From contig NC_063181.1 in the NCBI RefSeq assembly GCF_023159225.1, positions 22,098,073-22,162,072 of the forward strand: DNA of 64,000 bases. The letters are read 5' to 3'. Within the stretch, counting starts at the first letter, position 1. Each line of letters opens with the position of its first letter. This document shows, one piece after another, positions 11,900 to 24,757 of the stretch. The translations under genes were made by a program, and so were the position numbers. The notes beneath the pieces are model-generated. The model was not told where the DNA came from and ran no database searches. It saw only the letters and a list, made by a program, of their open reading frames with translations. This DNA comes from Perognathus longimembris pacificus (lineage: Eukaryota > Chordata > Mammalia > Rodentia > Heteromyidae).

Positions 11900-12865
11900 A
11901 CTAGATAATAACAATAGAATTCTTATAAAATGCTATAATTGTATATTTTTCTTTAATAGTGAACACACATGTGATTTTTTCCTTGACCATCAAATTTTAG
12001 GATGTCACTGAAAAATATCAGTCTATTCTTCTAGCTAAATATTTCCGCTGTTGGGAATCTACAGAATATGCAAATCTGCTATAGTTTCCAAATACATTAT
12101 TTTAAAAGTCTTTGGATCATATTTTATTTTTGAAGCCAGTTTTATGTTGTATTTATAAGCTTTCATTTACATTAGAGCAGTACCTGACTTACACTAACTG
12201 TAACCCCTCTGTACATCAATACATTTCAAAAAACTGTTAAAACTAACAATGAAAAGAAATTTGCATGTAAAAGTGCATTTTATCCAAAATTCCTAACTAA
12301 TTTTCTATTTATATTTTCTCAACTATATTGTTTTATCTTGTACTAATTTGAAGAAGTATCAATGTGTGTTTTTATATTTCTGTTAATGTGCCTTCCATTA
12401 CTCTTCTTCCCCAAGTAAGGTTTGCTGAGAATCGCCATTGATCACATATGTCTAGGAAATATACACACATGAACAATGTATAAAATGGCAATGGGGGCTC
12501 TATAGCTTGTCTTTAGAATACACAAAAGAAACCTTCATACATGGCCTATGCTGTGTTTTCCCTATCTCTCATTTCTCTCGAGTGGTTAATACAAAGTTCT
12601 TATGTCCTCATGCATTGTACCCAGAGCTACTTTTCCCAAACACAGTGCACTTGAGTGGTCACTAGAGACAAGTCAAACAAAGCCTATTTTAGGCCAATCC
12701 AGACTTGTGCTGTTTCTAAAACTTTTGGTAGGTCCTTCCTTGTACCCTCTGATTACTTCAGAATGTACTAAGCTTCTAAGAAACGTAGGGTTCATAGTAC
12801 TGTTTCATGATCAGCATTGAAAATCATCATCTTTGTGACTAATTCATCACTAAAAGCATGGCATC
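11900..12865. other. Mostly unclassified; short L1 3' end at 12195-12245
   Basis: The only recognised part is ACTGTAACCCCTCTGTACAT near 12200, followed by a diverged 'acatttcaaaaaactgtta'. It matches the last bases of the L1 family seen at 29640 and 38790 in the same (plus) orientation. The rest shows nothing I can classify. A 72-codon frame at 12602-12820 has no family resemblance. Confidence 0.5.
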
Positions 12866-12869
12866 CATT

Positions 12870-13126
12870 CTATGGGTCATTTTGTTTATTTGTTTTGGTT
12901 TTCTTGGTGTTGTTGTTGCCAGCCCTGGAGTGTGGACTCAGGGCCTGAGAAATGTTGCTGGCTTCTTTTTGCTTAAGGCTAGCCAACTACCTCTTGAGCT
13001 ACAGCGCCACTTCCAGCTTTTTTTCTATATATGTGGTACTGAGGAATCAAACCCAGGGCTTCATGTATACAAGGTGAGCCATATTACCATTAGGCCATAT
13101 TCCCAGACCCTATGGGTCATTTTGTT
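12870..13126 (-). mobile_element. IDL-Geo dimeric SINE with 17-bp duplication
   Basis: Minus-strand element: on the plus strand the Geo tail comes first (GTTGCCAGCCCTGGAG, then GGACTCAGGGCCTGAG), then the ID-like half ending CATATTCCCAGACC. CTATGGGTCATTTTGTT is repeated exactly at 12870-12886 and 13110-13126. The body has more substitutions than the 5508 copy, yet both duplications remain identical. A 90-codon frame at 12858-13130 is created by this element and is not a gene. Confidence 0.93.
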
Positions 13127-13129
13127 ATA

Positions 13130-16100
13130 AGCTAATTCTACTGAAATGTAACCTTAGACAGGTTTAAATCTTTTAGACAGAGGCTAGGTAAAACATGGTG
13201 GTGTTTCACCTAAGTATTCTCAACCTGCCTTCTAGTAGTTTTTTGTGTTTGATTTAATTTAGTTTTTCTTTTGGGAATAAAGGGTTAATTTTCATTATTC
13301 TTGTCATCTCTTGCTATTTCTTTCCTAAGTATACTTTATTTTGAGAATATTCTCTGAGCCTAGACTCAAAACTCTTATTGCCTTTCAAGAAGATCTGACC
13401 AAACGTACATGCATTCAGCCTACCTTTTCTTTAATTATGTAACTCTTAAATACAAAGACACAGTCAACAATCCAATACATTTGAAGCAATCCTCAGTGCA
13501 GTAGGCACAAACTAGAACAAAAGTAGAAAATGAAAGAAAATGAAAAAGATGGAAAGGGTAGGAAGAAAAAGCAAAGCTTCAAAATAAGTATCATAAACAC
13601 AATAATCTCTTCAGAAACTAAAATGGTTATTGTATGTAAGGAAAAAGCAATAGCTCTTTAAAACATGTCAAAAGTTTGAAATTTAATTGTGGGTTTGTAA
13701 GATGACATGAAGGAATATCCTAAGAGGAAAAAAATCTGTAAGAAAATAAACTCAGTTATTTAGAGGACCGAGCAAGGAAATTTAATATCAAGATAGTAAA
13801 AAAATAAAAACATTAAAAGCAGAATATAGAAAATTAATATTCATAAAGGCATACAAAGCATACAAGAATTGAAAGATATCCATACCAGGAAAAACTATGT
13901 TTGAATTCAGGAATAAAGAAGTAATTCTGGAAATTTCTAGAGAGTAAAGATCTTTTATATCTAAGATGAAACAATTGAACATCAGTTGTTTTCTACAGAA
14001 ACAATATCCTTATTATTTTAACTTTATCAATACCATAGGTTCTGTTCTGACGATCCCTATTTTCATCTTATTAAGACAACTTATGATTTTAAATCAAAGG
14101 AGAGACTTTCAGAAAAATAACTGTCCATACTCCTTAGGGAAGCTTGTACAGATTTACATCACCTGAACAAAGTAGGAATCTAAGAAAGCAAAATGCACAT
14201 TAATCGTTAGTTCCTAATGAAAGAAAATAGTTTTATAACATTAATAGAGGCACAACAGATGAAAATGATGGGCTAGGCCTAGAAATAGGCATTTTAAAGC
14301 AGAGATTTTACTGTAGCACATAAAATACTATTGCCAAGTGTTTATTGATATGCTCTGTTTCAAGATATTTGTTACATTGTAATTATAGTTGAAAAGGCTA
14401 TAAATGCTGTACAAAAGGCAATGCTGACATTTATTTGAATCCACCATAGAGGAATCCATTAAATTAGAAGTAAAGGACAAGAAACAGTCATATCTAGGGG
14501 TAAAGGCTTTCAGGTAGAGTTGAAGCCTATGTAATAGGTCAGTAATAATACAAAAGTCTTTAAACCTCCGTTCTTTCAAAGAGTGATTTGGAGAATGCTG
14601 GAAATTCAGCCTACTTCTTCCTCTTGGACACATATTTTCTCCATTTTCTTCCTCATCCTCTGACCCCAGAATAGAATATTGATGAAACCTAATTGGATTA
14701 CAAGATAGGATCAGACCCAGACAAAGGAGTGTTGGTTAGAGTGACACACATGCTCTTTATTTCCCAATTTAATTTAATGATATGCATGCAGAATGATGCT
14801 ATTGCCACTCATTGTCAGGGTGAATACTTCTCCCTGCTGGTTCTGTGCTTCTTTAAACAGTGTATGTCAGAACTTCCTCCAGCTGATTGCCCCATTCCTC
14901 TACACAGATGGAGGATGTTCTAGGCTGTGTGCTCAGCTCATCATATACATACAGATGTGCTTGCTTTCTGTGAGTGTGTTTACTATTTTAAAAAATATGG
15001 ATCATGTGCTATGCTCATTTTAAAAATAATTTCCTTTTGTTCCCTAATACCCCAACTCTTGAATAACGACCTGATTTATTTCAGGAAAACACAAAATCGA
15101 ATCTACATGGTCCCATTTCCTCTCCTAAATTCTGACAATCCATTTTTGGATTATTCTGGTTTCACTTTTCCATGCATTTGGTGAGCAGACTCACATACCT
15201 ATTAGTGAATTTTATTCACAATAATCCAGTCTTGATTTTCCCACCAATGAAAGAAGGAGGTTGTATTAGATGTTCTATAAATACCTTCTCAGCACTAAAT
15301 TTTTCCAATTCTAGTACAACTAATACCCATATGTGATTTCAAAAGCCACACACTTTTTTTTTCTCTTAACAACTTAAAGATATAATGCATATAATGTGTC
15401 TCGTCAGCATTTCCCATGGTGACAAGAATGCTCCGAGTTCATTTTGCACTTCTGGTTTTCCAATAAAGTGTTAGGTAACACTTGCAATTGACTAAGAAAT
15501 GTGGTAACCTAAACAAAAGAGTTGCAGAATATGGGAAACAGAATAGTTTAACTGAAAGCACACATCTTATTGTAAAATCCATGGAAGAGACTAAGGTAGT
15601 GTTCTCAGAAGGGTAATATTCATGATGATTGATGCTTTGTCACCAATATGAGATATGAATTATCATAACACCAATCCCTTGAATTTGTATAATTTTTCCC
15701 TTTGGGAACCTAATTACAATTCATGAAGATTTTTGTAATCTGAACAAAGCATGGTTAGTAATAACTGCCTAGAGCAAAAGAATTAAAAAATAAAAAATAA
15801 AATGGTTGGAAATAAATGGTTAGTGTGGTTCCAACTATTCTGAAGTGGCATGAAATGAAAACCAGTTTACCATTGTTGGGCACTTCTACCATCTTTGTGC
15901 TAGAATTCTCTGTAAAGGAATGGTTGGAAGTTTTCTACCAAAAAAAAAAAAAAAAACTAAATGGAAGTTAAAAAAATACACAACACTGTTGAATACTCTA
16001 ATTCAGTGATATTGAATGGATACTTCTTTCTAAATCTTCAATCTTGCAAATATTCAGTGTGCGTTCTCATTGAAACATTGACATAATCTGGGAAAACAAG

Positions 16101-16130
16101 ATAGAGGATCCTGATGTGATTGTGAAAAAT
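13130..16130. other. 3-kb unclassified AT-rich stretch
   Basis: No family was recognised over 3 kb. Local features are a purine-rich run near 13510-13575, A-rich patches at 15780-15805 and an A17 run near 15941. Frames of 101 codons (14328-14633, minus) and 85 codons (14927-15184, plus) have no identifiable domain. Ancient repeats too diverged to see by eye are likely. Confidence 0.4.
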
Positions 16131-16137
16131 ACATGTA

Positions 16138-16255
16138 TATTGGGTATCATGATGAACGTCTATAATTCTAGCACTCAGGAGGCTGAGGCAGGTAAATCAC
16201 AAGTTCAAGGCCAGCCTAGGCCACATCCTAAGAGTCTGTCTCAAAAAAGAAAGAA
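16138..16255 (+). repeat. B1 monomer SINE
   Basis: CTATAATTCTAGCACTCAGG, AGGCTGAGGCAGGTAAATCA and CAAGTTCAAGGCCAGCCTAG appear in order, followed by GTCTCAAAAAAGAAAG. This is a simple B1 without Geo or ID tail. Its A-rich 3' end passes directly into a (TG)n tract. Confidence 0.85.
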
Positions 16256-16260
<5 letters not shown>

Positions 16261-16287
<27 letters not shown>

Positions 16288-16297
16288 TTGTGTGTGT
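16261..16297. repeat. (TG)n microsatellite at B1 tail
   Basis: About 13 pure TG units followed by TTG and more TG. It begins within a few bases of the end of the B1 at 16138-16255, as expected if it seeded in the retroposon tail. Confidence 0.95.
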
Positions 16298-16384
16298 AAT
16301 ACATCCATGAGTTTTGAGAAAAAGGAAAATGGACATATAAAAGCAGTACAGTAAATGTCCATGACCTATACATTACTGAATATG

Positions 16385-16535
16385 CTCCTCTGTATTTGTT
16401 ATCCCAATTTCATAGATAATTCATAGATAAAAGGGCATCTCAGAGAGACTAAGAAATCCTTTGAAATTGTGTAGAAAAGTGACAAGGAGTATTATGGTTT
16501 GAACTGAAATCTATCTGTTACAGAGACCATGCACA
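16385..16535 (-). repeat. MIR SINE relic
   Basis: Reversed MIR blocks: TTATCCCAATTTCATAGATAA, a short internal duplication of TTCATAGATAA, CAGAGAGACTAAGAAATC, GGTTTGAACTGAAATC and GAGACCATGCACA. Order and spacing match MIR read from the 3' side. Confidence 0.7.
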
Positions 16536-16594
16536 TTGTCAAGATACCCATAACTTAATAGTTGGTAGGTTGGTTTGTTTTTTTCTCATAGTAA

Positions 16595-16675
16595 TTCTTC
16601 TCTTGTATGTGTGTAGGCTCATTCACTATTACTTTGAGATAATGCTTTGGGATTACAGGTCTCCATGTCACCTAG
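16595..16675 (-). repeat. Possible B1 fragment
   Basis: GGGATTACAGGTCTCCATGTCACC resembles the reversed start of a B1 element (consensus 'gggattaaaggcgtgcaccacc'). Only about 30 bp is convincing. Confidence 0.35.
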
Positions 16676-16679
16676 TAGT

Positions 16680-17615
16680 TGCATATATTAGCAATATGGG
16701 ACATCTTTATGTTTTCACAAGATAAGTGAATAGGAATGAAGAATCTTCCATTCTCCCTCCCCCCGCCCCACTGACTCCCCAGAACTGACTCCTCAGGTTA
16801 TGGTGGCATGTTGTTATTCTCTCTTGACAGAACAAGAAACAAAATTCTTCAAAGAGGATAAGATGATATTATGTTACTCCAACTCAATTATCTCCGGATG
16901 GAGTAAGACTCTATTTTATTGTGCTTTTTCTTGCAAACCTAATACAAACTCCCAAGGAGGTAGAATACATCTTGGAACCGCGAGAGTGTTTTTGTAGCTC
17001 TAATTAATAAAGGTCTAACTTACAATGACTGTTGTGCCATTTGCAGTTGCACACACTCAGAAGCTGCAAACCCAGTGTGCTACATTCACATGATAATGTT
17101 TAACTCAGGCTGGTACTTAGGGCTTCCTGGAAATATGTTTTGATCCTTTTTGATCACACTAATAATACACTATGAAGCGTTGCTCTGTGGGATGTAGTTA
17201 AAGCTTATTTGAGCTTCGGAAACCACTGGCACTTTCCTGGGGGGAAATATCAGAACATTTTTATTTTTATCTCAATCACTCCAGAAAACTTCATGGAGAA
17301 TACTCTCTGTCAGTGATATAGGGCAATTGTTGTCCCAAATAGTATTTGAAAAGACATGGCCTAAATCATCAATATACACTGTGCTAGAAAATGGTGAATA
17401 AAGAGATCCCATACAAAAACTAAACTCTCTTTCAACTGGTCTTGTTGGATTTATTTTCTTTTTCTTTGTGGATTGGTCTTTTTCTTTTCCAAATAAAGCA
17501 GTTCACACATATTTCCATTCATAGTACTCCCAGAAAATATTAGAACAGAGTAGTATTCAAAATATTCAAGAGGTTTTTCTTGATCTTTGGGTTGGTCAAA
17601 TGTTTAGAGCATAAA

Positions 17616-17617
<2 letters not shown>
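16680..17617. other. Unclassified noncoding stretch
   Basis: A C-rich patch is near 16755-16800. No repeat or coding signal was recognised. Frame 16800-16997 (65 codons) is unsupported. Confidence 0.4.

Positions 17618-17650
<33 letters not shown>
17618..17650. repeat. (TG)n microsatellite
   Basis: Sixteen uninterrupted TG units. No adjoining SINE was recognised. Confidence 0.95.
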
Positions 17651-17652
<2 letters not shown>

Positions 17653-20145
17653 TTGGGACAGTGGTAAGCATGTTTCCATTACTGTAAGTGTATTTAAATG
17701 TAAAGGACTTAAATTCATTCATAAGTATTGTAAGAACTATTTTGTTCCTATCTTTGAAGCCTTGATGGCAGACAATAGCTAATATACTCTAGCAAATGCA
17801 TAAGATAAGGAACCTTTTTTTCAAATTCCTTCCAAAATGCTTATGACATAGTTATACTCCCTATACCTCATTTTTCGCTTGTGGAGAATGCCATGATGAA
17901 CTATAGTGGAGAACAGATTAAAAAGTATTATGGCAGATCATCTTGTAAGCATGTCCTATGTCATTATTGTTTCCCTAGCTTTCTAATATTTTCTCTTTTA
18001 TTGTTTTGAAAGTAATGGTGCAATAGAAAGTTGGTGTGCTCAGGAATGCAAAGGCTATAATCCCTGACTCAGAATCATCATTAATACCTCTCTAAGATGC
18101 CCTCAAAGCACTCACCAAAGTCCTGTCAGCACCTAATGATTTTCTACAAACTAGAAGCTTCTATGAGTTGTTACTTGGAGAATGTGCCATATCACAAGCT
18201 GTAGACTTCACTTGTATATTTTCTGCATTTTCAATCACTAGGGGGGGAAAAACATTATATTATGTTCTTCTTGATGGCTAAGAAGAAAAATATTTACTAT
18301 GTAAGAGATAAACAGGAGGGAAATTTCCAGAACAGGAGAGAAAATATAAGCAGCAAAACTGCATCCAAAGAACATCAAAGGTACTAAAAATGTCCCCTTG
18401 TTCAGATTTGGATTTCTTCAAAGTGCCTTATTTACAACCAATTTGGTGGTCCATTAGATTTCACGACTCAGAGAGCTCCCCCTAGGGGCCCAGAACTATC
18501 CCCTCCACTCCCCCACACACCTGCCACATTCTTCCTGAAAGAGCTGATGTTATTGATGGTGTGGTCTCTGAATCTCTGTTATCTCCACATTCCTCTCTCC
18601 GATGAATAAAAGTGCCTCCATGCAAATGATGTCTGATTGCTTCATTGTTGAGATTTATCTGATTAAAAGCTCAACTCTTTCCACTTGGAGTTACATTGTT
18701 CCTTGTGGAGACATGGTTTTAATATCTGGCCTTGGAACAATGACGCTACTCTGTATATCCTAGATCCTGAAATTGTAGAGCATGTTTAGTCATTTTCTCT
18801 GATACCAACATGCACTCACACATACATGGTCACATTGCTAAGCCTTGCTGAGTTCAGTGGTGAATGAAGTCCTCATGAAGTTCATTGCTTAGTGGATGAT
18901 ACTGCCAAGTAATTATGAAATTAATGAATGAGACTGCTGACTACCCTGAAATTCATGTCTTCAAGTGGCTCCTTGTGCTGTCCAGGTTTCCTGCTGTGTC
19001 CTCCACGCCACTGATGACTACTGTCTGACACCTTTGTCCTTCTCTTCCATCGTCCCTTGCTCCTGCCTCTAATTCACCTTTAGTCACCAACCTTGCTTCC
19101 CTTATGCACCTTTCTCCCTCCTGCTGTTCTAATTACATAGCATGTGAACTTGGTGATCCTGTCCTTTGGGCAAGAGGTAGGAGGAGGAGGACAAGGAGAG
19201 CAGCATAATAGAACAGCAGAATCTGAAGCCAGCCCAAGGCATGAAAAGACAGAAACACAACTGCATGAATATAAGAGTGGAAGTTAAATCCATCTGCTCA
19301 GAAATTTGGTTATCTAAAGCCAGGCTACAATGCTATGGGAATCTGCCTGATATGTCAATGTATAGAAGAGGGAAAAATAACAGAGCAAGTTTCCAGGTGT
19401 GTGTACTGAGGAACAATAAACTTCCTGCCTGCTTAGTGCATTCTCCCTTAACCATCTTCAATAAATTGTTTTTATGCCTTGTACAGTTCCAAGTATGGAA
19501 ATCCTTTGATGAAAAACAGGATAACAATAGTGCTGCTGTTATTTATGGTTAAGCCATAAATTGAAAATATTCAAGGAAAGATAGCCCATCTCTGAACTAC
19601 AGGAATATCCTCCCTAGAATTAAAATATATGATTATTATATGGTGAGAGTCATAAATCATAAATTCTATCCATTTTCAATGGTTACTTTCCATATTCCTC
19701 AATTGATATTTTTTAAAATACCTTGCTATTAATTTGGTTTTCTGAATTGTTTTGGCCAAATAACATGGTATGTAACAAGGAGAATGGTTGACACACAATA
19801 ATGAATCTCAGGCTTTGAAAACAGAAAATGTTTCTTATTGAAGTTAACAACCTGTTAAACAGTCACTTTGAAGTATTAGTCTGTGTTGGAGTAAGTGGAC
19901 TTGAAGGAAAAGGACTTCAATGGCAAATCTGGCTCCAACCACTTTACTCCAGAACAAGCTCATTGGGTTGCTATCTGGTGTAAAATCAGTTCACTTCAAG
20001 TCATATACATATCAATATGTACCAGATTGAATGCCTTCATTTAAATTTTCTAAAACATAGAATATAACTAATAATGCCTTTACATGTTTCTGACTCTATG
20101 TGACAGAGGTTTACTGAAAGTTGAACTGTTTCCAGCATATTAACA
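17651..20145. other. 2.5-kb unclassified stretch
   Basis: The segment 18960-19130 is C/T-rich and could be an old L2 fragment, but I could not align it convincingly. Frames of 103 codons (19241-19552, plus) and 64 codons on the opposite strand overlap each other and have no family resemblance. Confidence 0.4.
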
Positions 20146-20149
20146 CTTA

Positions 20150-20290
20150 TTATTACCAGGAACAAGTGCTAACACTTACTGATTCCTGTTTGGTTACACA
20201 GAACAAGCCTTTAAATGCATTGTGATATTTCACTTTCCTAACACTAAAAGGAGTATAGTTATTTTCTTCTATTTGATATTCGTTGGGGTG
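20150..20290 (-). repeat. Possible MIR SINE relic
   Basis: AAGTGCTAACACTTACTGAT, CCTTTAAATGCATTGTGATA, TTTCACTTTCCTAACACTAA and GGAGTATAGTTATTTTC follow the order of a reversed MIR 3' part ('aagcactttacatgcattatctcatttaatcctcaca ... aggtactattatt'). Divergence is high. Confidence 0.5.
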
Positions 20291-20299
20291 GGGGGAATA

Positions 20300-20540
20300 G
20301 AGGAGAGCAGGCTTGGGATTTGAACTCAGAGCCTGAGCTTTGTCCCTAACTTTTTCTTTGCTAAGGCTAGTACTCTACCACTTGAAGCACAGCTCCACTT
20401 TCAAATTTTTGGGGGGATAGTTTAGTGGAGAAAAAGAGACTCACAGTCTTTTCTGTGTGGGCTGGCTTCAAACTGCTATCCTCAGATCTCAGCATCTGGA
20501 GTATCTAGAATTATAGGTATAAGCCACCAGTGCCCCAATC
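20300..20540 (-). repeat. B1-Geo dimeric SINE
   Basis: Plus strand: TTGGGATTTGAACTCAGAGC (Geo tail with its B-box reversed), CTACCACTTGAAGCACAGCT, then ATCCTCAGATCTCAGCATCT and TTATAGGTATAAGCCACCAG of the B1 head. The two halves are joined by a G-rich spacer near 20410. Confidence 0.85.
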
Positions 20541-20698
20541 CCTTAAGACACTTTTAGAAACTCGTGGATTAGACCTAGGTACATATCTAATGACTGCTTG
20601 AGATGGAACACTGAGTTCTATTTCACTCTAAGATATCTTCTTTTAGCCACTAAACTTTGTTGCGTCTCATGCTAAGTGAACAGAAAAGTACTTGTTTA

Positions 20699-20850
20699 GA
20701 GGTAGGGATGTAACTGAGTGGTAGAACCTTTGCATAGTGGATTTGAGAACCTGGATTCCATCCCAGTACCACAAATAAGGAAAGGAAGGAAAGGAGGAAT
20801 AGAGGGAGGGAGGAAGGGAAGGAGGAAAGCAAAAAAGTAAAAGAGAATGA
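20699..20850 (+). repeat. ID-like monomer SINE with purine-rich tail
   Basis: AGGTAGGGATGTAACTGAGT with GGTAGAACCTTTGCATAG is an ID-like A-box half, and CTGGATTCCATCCCAGTACC is the B-box half. No Geo half follows. Instead there is a (GGAA)-type purine run at 20778-20850. Two overlapping minus-strand frames (60 and 66 codons, S/P/L-rich) are products of this run. Confidence 0.75.
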
Positions 20851-20859
20851 GATTTTCTA

Positions 20860-22740
20860 TTTAACATTCTTCTTCAAGTATCTATCTTTGACTGTAATTG
20901 ACTGATTGAAAGTACGACCAGTGAATACAAATTTGAAATCAAACTCAGGCACCTGTATTTATCTAGTAGAAACAAAACTATGTAATGTAAGCCAATTATT
21001 TTATATTCATATATAAAAATTACCTCTGCTTCCATTGTGGATTTTTCCCTCTGTATTCATAAAATCAATTCAACTCTATAATTGTTTTATCATTTCAGTC
21101 CCTACACACAACGAAGTTGAGTTCAATTTCAGATCATTTTCCAACATAAACCCATGCAATCAAGTCTGAGAATTCAAGGACACTTGTTTCTCCTATTTGT
21201 GATTGTCCCATCTCATTGGGCCTTGGAATTCTCCACAATAATGTCAATGTTTGTATAAAAAAAGAATGTGGATAATCAGGTTAGAAGAACCTGACATTAA
21301 CGTATATAACTATTTCCCACATGCTACTTGCCAGAATGTTTGAATAGAGCTTCATGACTATATCACACTGCAGGGCACAGCAAAATGAAGTTTGACCCTG
21401 ACTAGAAAAGACATATAGATAATAGTGGATAACTACCTGGTCTCTACCATGACTTTATAATGACTGGCAGATCAAAAAATTATACTAAACCTATAAAATA
21501 ATTGCCAGTTTTTTAATGTAGCTTCCACTACTTCAGGAAAATTTTATTCTTGATAGTTTTCCTTAGCTCGGAGATTCTACACATGTAATTTGTATTGCCA
21601 GCAAATAGCCTGGCTATCTATAATCAGAGAGAAAACTTATCAATTAAACTTACTTTGTATTTTTTTCCTTATACTCAGATTCTTTCAGTACCTGACAGAG
21701 TGTTTTGTATATCCTAAGCGATTTATGTTTGGATTTGAAGTAGAATTCATGTGTAGTGGTTTAATAATTGAATATTCCCTATTTCTAATTAGTAAAAGTT
21801 TTAGAAAATTGAGTAAATTATAGTAATTAATTTTATATCACTAAAAATATTTGACAGTAATTTTCAAATTAATTTACATTCATATATCCCCATATATTTC
21901 TATTTCAAGGGAGTTTAGACACTCAAGAAAGAAGCTTTATAAAAATGCCTCTGGCCTCACAAGCTTTCAAAAAATAGATACTCGTAATATTTTTATCACA
22001 AAGGATTTTTAATGTCTATTCATAGTGAAACGCATTATTTAGAGTAGAGAGAAATCCAATGTGAATACATTTGTGTGTTTTTTACCTCCCCTACCTCAAT
22101 TATTTATTATTATAGATTATTCATCCTGAAGTGTTGATGCATTTTTGATAAAATTAATTTGTTATTCTTTTCTCAGTGGGTCATTACCATGAGATTTCAC
22201 AACATTTTTCATTTGTTCTTTTTTTAAAACTGTGCATTGTCTTCATTTTTTTAAGTTGAGACTGTATAACTCAGAACATCTCAAGTGCATAGTATACCAA
22301 ATTCACTTTAATGAGAAAATGTAACCTTTTTTACCCCATGAAAGCTCTCTAAAAACTCTTTGATTTCATATAATATTGCCTTTTTCCCTTACAGCTTTAA
22401 TGCAAAATGTTATTAATGAGGGTCTAATCATAGCTGTATCTGAATTTTTACTCTAGTGCCAAACTCCATCTTCTGGACCCTCTCTGTCCCCTTCCCCATT
22501 CTGGTAAAACAGTGAAATGCATGTGGTCAAAAGAATACTATTGGAAAATAGTGACCTTGCTGCACAGCACATGACAGGCACAGGGTATTACTGATGTTAC
22601 TTAACATTACTGTGACTTTTTTATTCTAGTCTCTGACAGTCTATGAGAACCAAGTTCAATGATCCAAAATTTTGATATTGTAAAAGGATGACTAGGCTTG
22701 CACCATCACCTAAGGCCAATTCCTATTCTGTTATTCTATA
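20860..22740. other. Unclassified AT-rich noncoding stretch
   Basis: Particularly T/A-rich. A 77-codon frame at 21590-21823 has no family resemblance. No repeat was recognised by eye. Confidence 0.4.
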
Positions 22741-22741
22741 G

Positions 22742-22790
22742 CCAAATTATCTATCCATCTACCTATCTATTTATTTCTCTATCTCTGTCA
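22742..22790. repeat. Imperfect (CTAT)n microsatellite
   Basis: Decayed tetranucleotide run of TCTATCCATCTACCTATC type. A separate short (TC)n run lies at about 22951-22966. Confidence 0.8.
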
Positions 22791-22969
22791 ATGTACACGC
22801 CACCATATCGAAAAGCAACAATAGACTTCCTCAACTTTTATATTTTATACTATGCTTAAGATAAAGGAATAATATTAACAATAGTATGAAATGTTTAAGT
22901 ATTTAAACTGTACTGGCGTTATCCCATAAAAATGAGTGTGCAAAGGACATGTCTCTCTCTCTCTCTATT

Positions 22970-24040
22970 CCAACGTAAATTAAACTTTGAAAAACTAAAA
23001 TATAATCATGATTTGTACTGAACTTACAGAAGTAAAGATCTTTTAGGAGAATGAGGGAACTCTCAGGACGATGGCAGCATACGAAGATACATGACATGTT
23101 GTGTATTTACCCGGTGGTTAGTGATGCCCACAGTACTCTCCAAATGTGATTGTGAATTTCTTCTGTTTAATGGCTTCCACAGCTGTTGGAAGATATGACC
23201 CTCTAGAGATTTTGGAGGGATTTGATTTTTGATGCGTAAGTACTATTGAGAAAGTTCAGGTATTGAAGGAGTGTATGAAAAAATCTATATGAAAGATCAA
23301 TTTCACAAGTACTTTGAAAAAGCATCAGACAAGAGTCTCGCTTGACACACACTACAGAAATTCAGTGCCAAAAATTCATCAACACACTCAATCTTGTGGA
23401 CAAAAGTATAGATTGGAACTTACATACCATGATGTCCTGTCAAAGTACTAATCACTCCATAGTCGAGTTCAACAATGAATTCCAAGAGGCTTGTAAAACC
23501 CACTCCTAATGTGATTCCTGACATGAATAAACAGTGCAGCCACAGCTTGGCTAAGATATGAAGTTGGATCATGACGTGGGTAATAAATTAGTATATGAGC
23601 TATTCAATGGAGGATTATAAACTATTAGCCAAGCACTTATGAAAACTCTCTTTCATAAACCATTCTATAATCCAAGCAGACAGTTTTCTGTCAGTCTAAA
23701 TGGATGCATTTATGGTATAATAGGTATGCCTGAGAGGAACCTCTCTATATTATTACTGGAGGCAGCAATGCCTGTATCAGGAAGATGTAACATTTATCAA
23801 TAGCCAGTGTGCTGCAAAGAACATGGGCCTATCTGGCAATTCTCCAAGTGCATAGCAAAGCAGATCTATACAGCTGACTGCATGTAGTAGTGTGGACCAG
23901 GCTGATGATATTTGGGTTAATGATATTTGATGGCTGAGAGATACCTTGTACACATGGACAACTTTCAAGGAATTAAAATACAGTAATTATCCAATTTGTG
24001 TAAGTCTAGTATAACCTTGGCCTAATATTTGATAACATTA
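22970..24040. other. Unclassified low-repeat segment; weak hint of an antisense pseudogene
   Basis: About 1 kb without recognised repeats. Read on the minus strand, short frame-consistent stretches look protein-like, for example 23777-23968 (63 codons) and an open stretch around 23410-23530. They lie in different frames and I cannot assign a family. It could be a decayed processed pseudogene or simply unique noncoding DNA. Confidence 0.3.
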
Positions 24041-24043
24041 AAA

Positions 24044-24277
24044 AGCACTTGGCGTATGCCATGTGGCTACTGTATATGTTTTTGGTACACTGTGTATTGT
24101 ATATATGTCTACTTGATCTAGGGAAGGGAAAGAAAAACAGGGTATAAGATATCAGAGGAAATGTACACACTGCCCTATTATGTAACTGTACCCCTTATGC
24201 ACAACACCTTGTCAAAAATTTTAATTAATAAATAAATGTTAAAAAAAAGAAAAGGAAAAGAAAAAAAGAGCACTTGG
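24044..24277 (+). mobile_element. 5'-truncated L1 3' end with target-site duplication
   Basis: Contains TGTGTATTGTATATATGTCT, GGGAAGGGAAAGAAAAACAG, then ATGTAACTGTACCCCTTATG and an A-rich tail ending near 24268. AGCACTTGG flanks it at 24044-24052 and 24269-24277. Only about 215 bp of the 3' end is present. It is the same family as the copies at 29400 and 38400, with a deletion in the G-rich region. Confidence 0.85.
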
Positions 24278-24689
24278 AACTTAGAGAACCTCAGGAATCT
24301 AATTCTGAATCTGGGTGGTTATATATTGTAAATATGTGAAGTATAAGGTTGTAGAGCTTTCTGATAGAGAACACACCGAACCTTGAAATCTGTTTACCTT
24401 CTATCATTGATACATCAGAGTGGCCCTGAAGATTTGCTTTAAGGATTTGATTTGCTTTTCAAATGAAAGAAATGATCCACAATTCCAGTGAGCATAGGTA
24501 AGCAAAGTACTTCCTAAAGGATAATTGGAACAATTAAACACTAATGATAAAATGGGGAAAATAAACTATAAGGATTTAAAATTTGTATCTTCAGATTCTT
24601 TCTGATAATCTAGTGAATATTCATTTATTTAATCCTAAAACAAAAAAGGTTTTAACATTACAAAGTAGTGCAATAAAAATGTATGTGTA

Positions 24690-24757
24690 TTTCTGTACCT
24701 TACATATGTAACCATAACTCCTCTGTACATCAATTTGACAATGAAATAAAATAAATG
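24690..24757 (+). repeat. Very short L1 3' end
   Basis: CTTACATATGTAACCATAAC, TCCTCTGTACATCAATTTGA and CAATGAAATAAAATAAAT match the last 65 bp of the L1 family seen at 38780-38842. The flanks 'atgtatgtgtattt' and 'atgtgggtgtatatt' may be a decayed duplication. Confidence 0.7.
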
